DNA from: HGW-17 sp938004375
GTDB taxonomy: Bacteria > Myxococcota_A > Polyangia > HGW-17
DNA: 64,000 nucleotides
Assembly: GCA_036802685.1 (NCBI GenBank)
Contig: DAIRVS010000001.1
Location: 62,001-126,000, forward strand
Direction: 5' to 3'
Below are positions 50,424-59,436 of the stretch, in pieces (the stretch's first letter is position 1; each line of letters opens with the position of its first letter). A program made the position numbers and the translations under genes. The notes below the pieces were generated by a model that was given only the letters and a program-made list of their open reading frames with translations, ran no database searches and was not told the DNA's origin.

Positions 50424-51700
50424 TCGGTCCTCCTGAGCAGCACGAGCTCGGCCGGCGCGAGCTCGATCACGCCGGCGGCGGGCTCCCAGGACCAGTGCCC
50501 GTCGCCGTCCCCGGAGAAGTGGAACGGGCGGCACAACTCGCAGGACTCCACGAGCGCCACCGCGCGGGGCTGGGTCCAGTCCTTGTTGATGATCATGCGG
50601 CTCTCCTGGCCGTCCACGGTCTTGGAGAGCGTGAGGGTGGGCTCCCACAGCGGCGACAGGGCCAGCACACGGCCCTCCTCGCACAGCATGGGCCACAGAC
50701 GGGTCATACGGTTGCAGGCCCGCACGAACGCGGAGATGTCTGGGGCGCGGGGCTCCTGGTCCGCCGGGGTGGTTCGCACCGCGTGGCAGGGCCGCTGCCA
50801 GCAGTACTCGTAGCCCATGGTCATCTGCAGCGCGCTGGAGAACCAGCAGGCGAACAGGTAACGCTGGTGCTGCACGGCCGTGAGCGCCTCGGTCTTGTGG
50901 AACAGGCGCGGGGTGTCATGGTTCTCGGGGAAGGAGACCGTGGGCGCGACGGCCTGGAGCCGATCGTGCTGCGAGAGCGCCCAGTCGGAGTCGAACTGCC
51001 ACCAGCACGACGAGTTGTACAGGTGGTGGAAGCCGCAGTCCCGCAGGGCGTGGACCTTCTCGACGCTCTCGCCCAGGGCGTCGGCGATGAACAGCACGGG
51101 CTCCCGGGCCCGGGTGAGCGCGGTCCTGACGCAGGTGCGCCACAGCGGAGCCGGCACCGAGGTGACGTGCATGCAGCGATAACCGGTGAACCCCAGCTGG
51201 GTCCAGAAGTCGACGACGGTCTCCAGGTACTTCCAGAGCGTCTCGCGGTCCTTCGCCCCGTACAGGTCGAATTCGACCTGGTCGTCCCACACGGTGACCG
51301 AGGCGGGGTCCAGCGGGTCCGGGCCGAACGGGTGCACGAACGCACCGGCGTCGTCACGCACGAACCAGTCCGGGTGGCGCTCCACCACGGGGGCGTCGAC
51401 GGCGCAGTGGAGCAGGTCCAGGTCGGTCATGAAGCGCACGCCCCGCTCGCGGTGGCGCTGCAAGAAGCGCTGCAACTGCGAAATCCCAGATTCCTCTCCT
51501 GTCCCGGGCGGCACGAACCGCGGATTCAGGCGGAAGGGATCGGCCATGGCGAAGATCGAACCGGACGTCCCCGGCGAAAAGACATTATTTAAATAAATCC
51601 AATTGAAGCCCAGGTCCACGGCGTGATCCACCCACCCCTCCCACTGGTCCAGATTCCCGGCCAGCGTGGGAAAGATGTTGTAGATCAGGGTCTTGTGCAT
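50420..51700 (-). CDS. GH13-like glucan-active protein with altered catalytic residues
   Basis: TIM-barrel protein of 426 residues, related to alpha-amylase/GlgE-type GH13 enzymes (HKTLIYNIFPTLAGN, FVPPGTGEESG). Catalytic regions differ: the expected nucleophile Asp in G-F-R-x-D is Met177 (GYRCMHV), the acid/base Glu is Asp207 (LFIADALG), while region IV FPENHDT keeps Asp262. It may therefore bind but not hydrolyse glucan. ATG 51700 is preferred; the longer frame to 51856 starts in poor sequence. It leads the packed cluster that also encodes a kinase. No sugar-transport gene nearby. Confidence 0.75.
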   Translation of the reverse strand: MHKTLIYNIFPTLAGNLDQWEGWVDHAVDLGFNWIYLNNVFSPGTSGSIFAMADPFRLNPRFVPPGTGEESGISQLQRFLQRHRERGVRFMTDLDLLHCAVDAPVVERHPDWFVRDDAGAFVHPFGPDPLDPASVTVWDDQVEFDLYGAKDRETLWKYLETVVDFWTQLGFTGYRCMHVTSVPAPLWRTCVRTALTRAREPVLFIADALGESVEKVHALRDCGFHHLYNSSCWWQFDSDWALSQHDRLQAVAPTVSFPENHDTPRLFHKTEALTAVQHQRYLFACWFSSALQMTMGYEYCWQRPCHAVRTTPADQEPRAPDISAFVRACNRMTRLWPMLCEEGRVLALSPLWEPTLTLSKTVDGQESRMIINKDWTQPRAVALVESCELCRPFHFSGDGDGHWSWEPAAGVIELAPAELVLLRRTE

Positions 51701-51895
51701 CCGCGACTCCAGGAGCGCCCATTCTATTGGATGCCCCTTCCCGTGGCAACGCTTTTTTCGGAGAACCAATGGAACGGTTCCTCCCCACCTCAGTCTGGAA
51801 GCACCAGAGTTCAGTGCACAACTGGCATGGGGTACACAAGAACGATGGCAGATCAATGACCCGCACGAAGAATGACAGACTTAATTGCAATAGGA

Positions 51896-52624
51896 TCATC
51901 CCGGACGGTCTAAGGGGCGATCGACGATATCCGAGAAGATGGGTTCGCGCACACCCACAACCCGGCAGACGGGATCCGCTTCCACCACATGGGTCACGGA
52001 AGGACGGACGGTGTCTGGGAGACAGGCGGCTTCGGCAGGCGCAATGCTTCGCACGTGGCCGACCAGTTCCACGAAATCGCCTTCGTCCAGGCGGCATTCG
52101 GAAAAACGGCGCCGATCGAGGTCCCCTGGTTCCATTACATACCCGTGTCTCTCAAGGATGGCCAGGGCCTCGGCCGTCGGCCGGGTCTCCCAGTTGAACA
52201 CCACGAGTTCGTCACACCCGAGCTCCAGGTGGGCGCCCCGGGCGAGCACCCAAGCCGTTCCGCTGGTATCCGAAACCAAGAAGCGCGCCGCGCATCGCTC
52301 TTCGAAGATGGGAGTGTACATGTCGTTTTTTCGAGAGTGAAGCTCCACCAGGAGCGTATACGCAGCGCATGGGGACCTGGTCAGTGGCGACCGTAGCGGC
52401 TCGGTAATGCCGGTGACCCTGCCTCTGACGACCACACGAGTGCCATCGGGGGCAGAAGCCAGTGCAACGCGGGGAGCCTTGCGCCAAGCGTTTCGGATCC
52501 AACGTCGCACCCGGGTCTGGTGACGCCAGGAGAAAAAGATCCCGACAACGATGACCACCACCACCACAACGAAGCCGAGAATTTCCGGGCTGACATCACT
52601 GAACACACCAATGGTCAGTTCCAT
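51896..52624 (-). CDS. Membrane protein with GIDE-like domain
   Basis: Bitopic protein of about 242 residues with one N-terminal helix (ILGFVVVVVVIVVGIFF) and a cytoplasmic or periplasmic domain containing RVVVRGRVTGITEPLRSPLT followed by SPCAAYTLLVE. This matches the GIDE/Mulan-type domain (G-x-V...L-x-S-P...C-x-Y), known mainly in eukaryotic E3 ligases but also in bacterial and archaeal membrane proteins of unknown function. No RING domain is present. The start is uncertain: Met codons at 52624, 52639 and 52645 are possible; none has a strong ribosome site. Confidence 0.55.
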   Translation of the reverse strand: MELTIGVFSDVSPEILGFVVVVVVIVVGIFFSWRHQTRVRRWIRNAWRKAPRVALASAPDGTRVVVRGRVTGITEPLRSPLTRSPCAAYTLLVELHSRKNDMYTPIFEERCAARFLVSDTSGTAWVLARGAHLELGCDELVVFNWETRPTAEALAILERHGYVMEPGDLDRRRFSECRLDEGDFVELVGHVRSIAPAEAACLPDTVRPSVTHVVEADPVCRVVGVREPIFSDIVDRPLDRPG

Positions 52625-52786
52625 GTTTCTCGGGTTCATCTGCATTTTCAAAAAGCCCGCTTCTGCAGTACTGCCGCGAGGTTCCTCCCTGTCGAGCCAT
52701 GATGCATATATACCTGAAGAAAGCAAATACCCCTGCGGCCCAAAAACCACAACCACGATTCCATCTGACCAACGGTCACCGTGCGA

Positions 52787-55700
52787 CTACAGGGGCCCGG
52801 CCGAGCGCGGGTCGGGGAGAACCCCGGACAAGAGGCCCCCGGAGGCGGTCGAAAGGGCGTCCGGAGCGGACACCGGCGCGCGGCGGCGGTGGACCTCGTA
52901 GGCGAAGTGATCCAGCGCCTTCTCGTCGGCGGGCTCGCCGTTGAGCTGCAGCACGACGAAGGGGAGTCCCAGGTCCCGCTGGGCGTGGAAGAACTGCGCC
53001 TCGGCGATCTTGTTGGGCATGCACTCGAGCGGCCCCACCGAGACGACGCCGTCGATGACCCCGTGGCGGTACTCGTGGACCGGGCCGCCCAGGGTGAGCA
53101 CCGCCTCGCCGAGGAGATCGTCGCGCAGATACGGCGCGCTCGCGGCCAGGGACTCGGCGGCCGTGGTGCGCGCGGGCCAGCCCAGGGCCTCGGCGAACAC
53201 GCGGTACAGGCGGCCGGTGATGCTCTTCTGCAGGAAGGTCGACACCGCCCGGGCCCAGAACGCGTCGGGTGTGGTGAAGCGGCCGCGGCGGATCTCCTGC
53301 TCGTTGCTCAGGTCGGTGTACTCCAGCCACTCCCCGAGGGGCGCCAGGCGGGCCCGCAGGCCCCGCTGCTCGAGCTTCTCGACCACGAAGTCGTTGGAGA
53401 ACGGATCCAGGCGCACGTAGATTTCACCCACCACGGCCACGGTGGGCGGCTCGCGGCCCGGCGTCACGAGGGCGGCGAACCCGGCCGCGGCCCGGGCGCA
53501 GATGGCGCGCACGCCGAAGAGCCCGCCCATGGTCTCCATCAGGCTGTTGCCCAGGGAAGGCGCGGGCGTGCCCTCGAGGTGGCGGACCAGCTCCTGCTGG
53601 GTGCGGTCGAAGAGCTCCTGGGCCGCCCCGGGCCGCGACTCCACCGGCCGCGTGTGAAGGAGGGCCTCGGTCAGGAGGTCCCCGGCCACGAACGCAGCGA
53701 AGGTCTTGAGCGCCAAACCCTTGGAGATGCCGGCGAAATAATCCGAGTCCGGCTGGGACACCAGTTTCACGCGGTCGAGCAGGCCCAGACGCTTGAGCAC
53801 GGTCTTGTGCAGCAGGTTGTACATGCCGAAGCGGCAGGGCCCGGACGCCGTGGGCATGAAGAAGGCGAAGCGGTCCTCGCGGCGCGCCTCCTGCAGCCGC
53901 GCCAGCAGCGATCCCAGGGTCACCACCGCGGGCAGGCACTCCTTGCCCGAGGTGTACTTGCGCCCCAGACGCAGGGCGTGGCGGTCCGGCATGGGCAGCG
54001 CCTCGGCCAGAAACCCGTCCCCCCGCAGGGAGGCGGCCGCCAGCTCGGCGTTCTCTCCCATCCGCGGGAAGAGCAGGATGTCGCGCCGGCGCCGCGTGTC
54101 CGCCAGGGTCAACGCGTCGAGCTCCAGGAGCCGCAGTTGCTCATGGGGGCGCGCCTGGCTCGCGTGACCGCCGGCCAGATCCTGGCGAGCGCAGTATAAA
54201 AATGCCTCCAGCCGGGTGCGCGTCCCGGCGTCCCCCGCGTGGCCGTCGGTCTCGATGACGGCGTGGGGCTTCCCGTGGAGGATGGTGCCGGCGAAGTGCA
54301 GGGAGAAACTGTCCGGGCCGCAGCTGTAGTTGCTGCAAAACACGGCGTAGTGGCCGGGGGTGCGGCGCACCTCGTGGGCGGCCCGCAGGTTGGCCTGCCC
54401 GTAGCCCCAGTAGACCGACTCGAACACCGGTACGTCGTCGCCCACCGGGTAGCAGTCCACCGGGACCGCCACGGCCCCCAGGTCGCGCAGCAGGCGCGGC
54501 ACGTTGGAGTTGAGCACGTGGTTGTAGAGCGTGTACGTCCGCCCCAGCACGACCACCAGCGGCCGCCCGTGCTCCCGGGCCCAGTCGATCGCCTCGCGCC
54601 CGAGCCCGGGGAGCCGCGCGTCGAACGCCGCCTGGGCCTCCCGGGCCGCCGCAAACGCACGAGCGAACACCCGCGGCTCCGTCACCCCCGCCTCCCGGGC
54701 AGCGGCTTCACAGGTGCGCCGAAACAACTCCGAATCCAGGTTCCCCGGGCCCATGTCGAGCACCGGTTGCAGGAAGCGCACCTTCGGCCGACCGGCGTAC
54801 AGGGTGCGCAGCAGGTCGGCGCTGGCCTGGGCCAGCGGGCACGTCGTCGAGTGCGCCTCCTGGCCCACGCGGGGCACGTCCCGGAGCATGGGCAGCAGCA
54901 CGAAGTCCGGCGCCGTGTCGATCATGGCCCCCACCTGGCCGGTATACATCTGCATCGGCGCGCACATGGGCACGTTGGAGCGAGCGATGCCCTCCCGGAG
55001 CCGGTCCGGCCCCGCATCCCCCGGGATCCGCAGCGCGAACCCCAGCTCGTGGTAGAAAGTCGCAAAGAAGGGGAACAACCCCTGCAGCAGGAACTCGTGG
55101 GTCAGGGCCAGGCTCGGTCGGCCCCCACCGTCGTTCCGGGAGGCCTCCTCCAGCCTCCGCGCCACCTCCTCCTGGATCCGGGCGCGCCGCGTGAACGGGT
55201 CCGTCGCCGCGGCCGGCAGGGCGGGCCGGTCCGGGCTGCGATCGTACAAAGAGCAGGCGCCGCCCCAGAAAAACGGACGCACGCCGTCGGTGAACCGCAC
55301 GCGCAGCCGGTCGATGCGGCACCGGTTCCCCGGGGCGCTGCAGCCCTTGGTGCTCGTGCAGACGAACGTCTCCCGGGCCTCCACCCGCGCGTCCAGACAG
55401 GACTCGAGCCGCAGCGATCCGTGCACCGTCGCGGCCGCGTGCCGGCGGGCCAGCAGCGCGATCCCAATGGCCCCCATGAGCCCGGGGGCCGGCGGCACCA
55501 CGACCTCGCGCCCGGTCTGTCGCGCCACCGCCGCCGCCAGAGCCATGGACGAAAAAGGCATCCCCTGGCAGAAGATCTTCTTCCCCACGTCCCTCGCGCC
55601 CTTCACCCGGTTCATGTAGTTCTGCACCACGGAGTCGTAGATGCCCGCCACCAGCGCCTCCATGGGCTCCCCGGCGGCCTGGGCCTGTTCGATCACCTCG

Positions 55701-57172
55701 GCCATGAACACCGAGCAGTGCTGGCCCAGGGACACGCCCCGGTCCGCGGACAGGGCCAGCTCCGAGAGCGCCCCCACGTCGAGCCCCGGGCACAGGCGCA
55801 GGCCCTGCTCCTCGATGAACGACCCGGTCCCGGCCGAGCACGCCTCGTTCATGGCGGCGTCCACGATGTCGCGGCCCGACAGGCGGATGTACTTCGCATC
55901 CTGCCCACCGATCTCGAAGATGGTGTCCACCTCCGGGTCCACCGACAGCGCACCCTCGGCGTGGGCGGCGATCTCATTGAGGATGATCACGCCGTCGTCG
56001 CCGGCGACCGCCCGGACGAGTGCCCCCACGATCTCGCGACCCGAGCCCGTCACGCCCGCGCAGCGCACGGGAACGCCCGTCCCCGCGGCCTCAAAGAAGC
56101 GCGCCAGCAGCGTCTGGGCCGCGCCCACGGGGTCCCCGCCGGTGCGCACGTAGGCGTGCCACAGGGTCCGTCCGTCCCCGGCGTCGAGGGCGGCGAGCTT
56201 GGAGCCCGTGGAGCCCATGTCCAGGCCCAGGACCACCGCCTGGCCCGGCGTGAAACCCGGAAGCGGCGCCTCGGACGTCATCTGCACCCGCGCGAGGGAC
56301 TCCACGAGCGGACCCACGGCCTCGAAGGTGCGAAGGTCGCCGTCCGACAGCCACGCCTCGGGCGGCCCGGGGGGGGCGAGCCGGCCCTCCCTGGACAGAT
56401 CCACGGCCTCGAGCGCCGCGCCCAGCGCCCCATAGAAGCGGTGGGAGTCCCCCGAGAGCCCCTCCACCCGCATCCCGTGCGCGCCGAAGAACGCCTCGAA
56501 GTGGCGCCGGATGCGCGCGCTCTCGCACACTTGGCCCGACAGGATCACCGTCGGCGGCGCCAGCGCGGGCTTGACCAGGACCTCGAGGTTCTCGGCCACC
56601 GCGTCGAACAGGCCGGCCAGGATCCGCGCCCGGTCCTCGCCCTTGTTGGCGAGGTGGGTCATGTCCGTCTTGAGGATCACCGGGCAGCGCCCGGACAGCG
56701 GCAGCGGCGCCTCCACGGCAGCGGCCAGGCGGTCGGCCTCCTCCACCGGGAGCCCGAAGCGGCCCGTCAACTGGGCCAGGAAGTTGCCGGTGCCCTGGGA
56801 GCAGCGCGTGTTTTCACGAAAGACCCGGCTGGCGTCGTCGTGGAGCTCGAGCACCGAGAAGCCGTGGGCGCCGGCGTCGAGCACGGTCACCCGGGTCTGG
56901 CCGGGGTGCACGAACCGAACGCCGCGCTCCAGCGCCCGCGGCGCCGGCACCACGGTCAGCCGGGTCACGCCGGCCATGCGGCCGGTGACCGCCGCCCCCG
57001 CCAACTCCCCGAGTTTTTTTGTCTCTCGCAACAATGTCCCCCGGGGGTCGCCCCCGTGTTCGAGGACTGTACTAGTCGTCCATTTCAGACCATCACTGGC
57101 GTCCTCGAGAACCACCAGTTTCATCGTCTCCGCGCCAATATCGATTCCAATATATTTGTTTTTTAAAGACAT
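52787..57172 (-). CDS. Double activase / HgdB-like fusion (double-cubane cluster protein)
   Basis: Very large cytoplasmic Fe-S protein of 1461 residues. Two ASKHA activase domains come first (about 5-275 and 315-600). Each keeps a pair of cluster Cys: NTRCSQGTGNF with SGRCPVIL, and NEACSAGTGSF with GQHCSVFMAE; EIGGQDAKYI is the ATP motif. Then a DUF2229-type region (TKGCSAPGNRCRIDRL) and an HgdB/BcrB-like half with Cys-rich motifs (SNVPMCAPMQMY, STTCPLAQ, CSNYSCGPDSFSLHF). This is the fused activator plus double-cubane cluster protein of acyl-CoA dehydratase type, expected to use ATP to drive low-potential electron transfer. Natural substrate unknown. Confidence 0.9.
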   Translation of the reverse strand: MSLKNKYIGIDIGAETMKLVVLEDASDGLKWTTSTVLEHGGDPRGTLLRETKKLGELAGAAVTGRMAGVTRLTVVPAPRALERGVRFVHPGQTRVTVLDAGAHGFSVLELHDDASRVFRENTRCSQGTGNFLAQLTGRFGLPVEEADRLAAAVEAPLPLSGRCPVILKTDMTHLANKGEDRARILAGLFDAVAENLEVLVKPALAPPTVILSGQVCESARIRRHFEAFFGAHGMRVEGLSGDSHRFYGALGAALEAVDLSREGRLAPPGPPEAWLSDGDLRTFEAVGPLVESLARVQMTSEAPLPGFTPGQAVVLGLDMGSTGSKLAALDAGDGRTLWHAYVRTGGDPVGAAQTLLARFFEAAGTGVPVRCAGVTGSGREIVGALVRAVAGDDGVIILNEIAAHAEGALSVDPEVDTIFEIGGQDAKYIRLSGRDIVDAAMNEACSAGTGSFIEEQGLRLCPGLDVGALSELALSADRGVSLGQHCSVFMAEVIEQAQAAGEPMEALVAGIYDSVVQNYMNRVKGARDVGKKIFCQGMPFSSMALAAAVARQTGREVVVPPAPGLMGAIGIALLARRHAAATVHGSLRLESCLDARVEARETFVCTSTKGCSAPGNRCRIDRLRVRFTDGVRPFFWGGACSLYDRSPDRPALPAAATDPFTRRARIQEEVARRLEEASRNDGGGRPSLALTHEFLLQGLFPFFATFYHELGFALRIPGDAGPDRLREGIARSNVPMCAPMQMYTGQVGAMIDTAPDFVLLPMLRDVPRVGQEAHSTTCPLAQASADLLRTLYAGRPKVRFLQPVLDMGPGNLDSELFRRTCEAAAREAGVTEPRVFARAFAAAREAQAAFDARLPGLGREAIDWAREHGRPLVVVLGRTYTLYNHVLNSNVPRLLRDLGAVAVPVDCYPVGDDVPVFESVYWGYGQANLRAAHEVRRTPGHYAVFCSNYSCGPDSFSLHFAGTILHGKPHAVIETDGHAGDAGTRTRLEAFLYCARQDLAGGHASQARPHEQLRLLELDALTLADTRRRRDILLFPRMGENAELAAASLRGDGFLAEALPMPDRHALRLGRKYTSGKECLPAVVTLGSLLARLQEARREDRFAFFMPTASGPCRFGMYNLLHKTVLKRLGLLDRVKLVSQPDSDYFAGISKGLALKTFAAFVAGDLLTEALLHTRPVESRPGAAQELFDRTQQELVRHLEGTPAPSLGNSLMETMGGLFGVRAICARAAAGFAALVTPGREPPTVAVVGEIYVRLDPFSNDFVVEKLEQRGLRARLAPLGEWLEYTDLSNEQEIRRGRFTTPDAFWARAVSTFLQKSITGRLYRVFAEALGWPARTTAAESLAASAPYLRDDLLGEAVLTLGGPVHEYRHGVIDGVVSVGPLECMPNKIAEAQFFHAQRDLGLPFVVLQLNGEPADEKALDHFAYEVHRRRAPVSAPDALSTASGGLLSGVLPDPRSAGPL

Positions 57173-57391
57173 TTTACACCATGGGGGCGTGTTGGATAGA
57201 TTCCAACGACGACTAGACCGATGTATCAGTCACCGATCTTCCGCGCCTTGTCAATGGAAATGTGCGCCTTCGGCTGCGACGGGCGTTGCGACGGGCGGCG
57301 TCCCCATTGACTGTCCGGGCGTTTCATGTCAACTTGGGTCCTCTTTCGTACGCTTCACGAACCCGGCCTCGCAGGTCGCACGGGGAAGTCC

Positions 57392-59287
57392 ATGAAACGT
57401 ATCATTTTATTATTTATCATGTTGGTTTATACCACCGGATGTGACTTCAAGGTCAAGGCCGAATCCCGGTGCGGCGATGACGAGGTGAGCCTGAGCCTCG
57501 GAGAGCAATGCGACACCACGGACTTCGCGGGGCAGTCCTGCCAGTCCCTGGGCTACCACGGCGGGGAGTTGGCGTGCACCGCGTCTTGTACTTTGGATAT
57601 AGCCCCCTGCCTGGCCGAGGGCCGGTGCGGCGACGGCGTCCTCCAGCCGACCTGGCGCGAGGACTGCGACGGCGAGGAGCTCGGCGGTCAGACCTGTGGA
57701 GATCTGGGCTATCACGGCGGCGAGCTCACATGTGACGCCGACTGCAAATACGACACTTCCGGCTGTGAAGCGGTCGGGCGCTGCGGGGACGGCGTCATCC
57801 AGGACGCCTGGGGTGAAGCCTGCGACGGCGACGCCCTCGGCGGGGCCGACTGCGCCTCCCTGGGCTTCTATGGCGGCGCGCTCGCCTGCGGCATGGACTG
57901 CGACTTCGACACCTCCGGCTGCGAGCAAGGCATCTATTGTGGCGACGGCATCATCCAGGACGCCTGGGGCGAGACCTGCGACGGCGTCGCCCTCGACGGT
58001 CAGTCCTGCCTGACCCTGGGCTATCACGGGGGCTCTCTGGCCTGCGGCGACGACTGTGACTTCGACCTGGCCGGCTGCGAGGAAGCCGGCCGCTGCGGCG
58101 ACGGCGTCATCCAGGGCACGTGGGGCGAGACCTGCGACGGCGCCGAGCTCGGCGGCCAGTCCTGTCAGACCCTCGGGTTCGCCACCGGGACCCTGTTCTG
58201 TCGGGCCGACTGCACCCTGGACACGGGCGCGTGCTTCAACTGGAGCGGCATCGCGACCGGCGACCGACACACCTGCGCCGTCGGTCCGGACGGCGCCGTC
58301 TGGTGCTGGGGCGCCAACGACTACGGCCAGCTCGGCGACGGCACCACCACCTCGTCGATCGCGCCAGTCCCGGTGACGGGGCTCCTCGACGTGCGCCAGA
58401 TCTCGACCGGCGCTTTTCACGCCTGCGCGGTCCTCGCCGACGACTCGGTCTGGTGCTGGGGTTACAACGGCGAATACCAGCTCGGCGACCTGAGCGGCAC
58501 CAACCAGGCCACGCCGGTCCAGGTGTTCGGCCCCCTGACCGCCTGGTCCGTCTCCGCCGGCCTCTCCCACACCTGCGCGCTGCTCCTGGACGGCACCGTG
58601 CGCTGCTGGGGCGACAACTACGGCGGCCAGCTCGGCGACGGCACCACCACCCTCCGGGCCCTGCCCACCGCCGTGCTGCAGATCGCCGACGCCTTGGACG
58701 TCTCGGCGGGGGACTTCTCCACCTGCGCCCTCCTGGCGGACGGCACCGTGCGCTGCTGGGGGGTCGACGACTATGGCCAGCTCGGCGACGGCGCCGCCGG
58801 CGGCATCTCCTCCACCCCCGTGACCGTGACCGGCCTCGTGGACGCCCGGTCGATCTCGGTGGGACGCACCCACGCCTGCGCCGTGCGGGCCGGCGGCGCC
58901 ATCGCCTGCTGGGGCCGCAACAACCTGGGGGAGTGCGGCGACGGCACCACCGCCGACAGTCGTCCACTCTTCGTCACGGTCTATAACGTAAACTCCGCCT
59001 CGTCCGTCTCCTGCGGCTCGGCCTTCACCTGCGCGCGCCTCGGAGACGGCTCCGCCCGCTGCTGGGGCTACAACGACGACGGCCAGCTCGGCGACGGCAC
59101 CATCGTCACCCGCCTGCTCCCGGTGACGGTGCCCGGCCTGTCCGACGTGGCGGAGCTCTCCGCCGGGGACACCCACACCTGCGCGGCCACCACCGCCTCC
59201 ACCCTCTATTGCTGGGGCCTCAACTCCGACGGTCAGCTCGGCGACGGCACCACCACCAACTCGCAGACCCCCGTGCTCGTACAGTGA
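57392..59287 (+). CDS. Cys-rich repeat and RCC1 propeller lipoprotein
   Basis: Surface lipoprotein of 631 residues. Lipobox TTGC near residue 17. Five Cys-rich repeats follow, for example CGDGVIQDAWGEACDG with GYYGG-like turn and C-x3-C (about 30-285), then seven RCC1-like blades (about 285-630, CAVGPDGAVWCWGANDYGQLGDGT). RCC1 propellers are usually binding scaffolds. ATG 57392 gives the signal peptide; the ORF upstream to 57326 adds unlikely sequence. A strong terminator lies at the 3' end. Confidence 0.85.
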   Translation: MKRIILLFIMLVYTTGCDFKVKAESRCGDDEVSLSLGEQCDTTDFAGQSCQSLGYHGGELACTASCTLDIAPCLAEGRCGDGVLQPTWREDCDGEELGGQTCGDLGYHGGELTCDADCKYDTSGCEAVGRCGDGVIQDAWGEACDGDALGGADCASLGFYGGALACGMDCDFDTSGCEQGIYCGDGIIQDAWGETCDGVALDGQSCLTLGYHGGSLACGDDCDFDLAGCEEAGRCGDGVIQGTWGETCDGAELGGQSCQTLGFATGTLFCRADCTLDTGACFNWSGIATGDRHTCAVGPDGAVWCWGANDYGQLGDGTTTSSIAPVPVTGLLDVRQISTGAFHACAVLADDSVWCWGYNGEYQLGDLSGTNQATPVQVFGPLTAWSVSAGLSHTCALLLDGTVRCWGDNYGGQLGDGTTTLRALPTAVLQIADALDVSAGDFSTCALLADGTVRCWGVDDYGQLGDGAAGGISSTPVTVTGLVDARSISVGRTHACAVRAGGAIACWGRNNLGECGDGTTADSRPLFVTVYNVNSASSVSCGSAFTCARLGDGSARCWGYNDDGQLGDGTIVTRLLPVTVPGLSDVAELSAGDTHTCAATTASTLYCWGLNSDGQLGDGTTTNSQTPVLVQ

Positions 59288-59312
59288 AATCCGGACGCTC
59301 CCCCCGGATTTC
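59286..59312 (+). terminator. Intrinsic terminator after RCC1 lipoprotein gene
   Basis: Nine-base arms GAAATCCGG (59286-59294) and CCGGATTTC (59304-59312) pair perfectly, separated by nine bases, starting within the stop codon; CCTTTCC follows, a weak T-tract. Confidence 0.55.
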
Positions 59313-59436
59313 CCTTTCCACCACCGGCGATCTGTGATAGAGGGGCTCCGCCTGGAAGGGAGCCGCGGTCACGCACGCCGCGGCCGCACGCGCGACGCCT
59401 GCACGAAGATCCCCCCGGACTGGACGAAGATCCCAC

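Noticed and set aside
54239..57166. Plus-strand ORF of 975 codons opposite the activase fusion
   Set aside because: Antisense shadow; the minus strand has conserved Fe-S motifs throughout.
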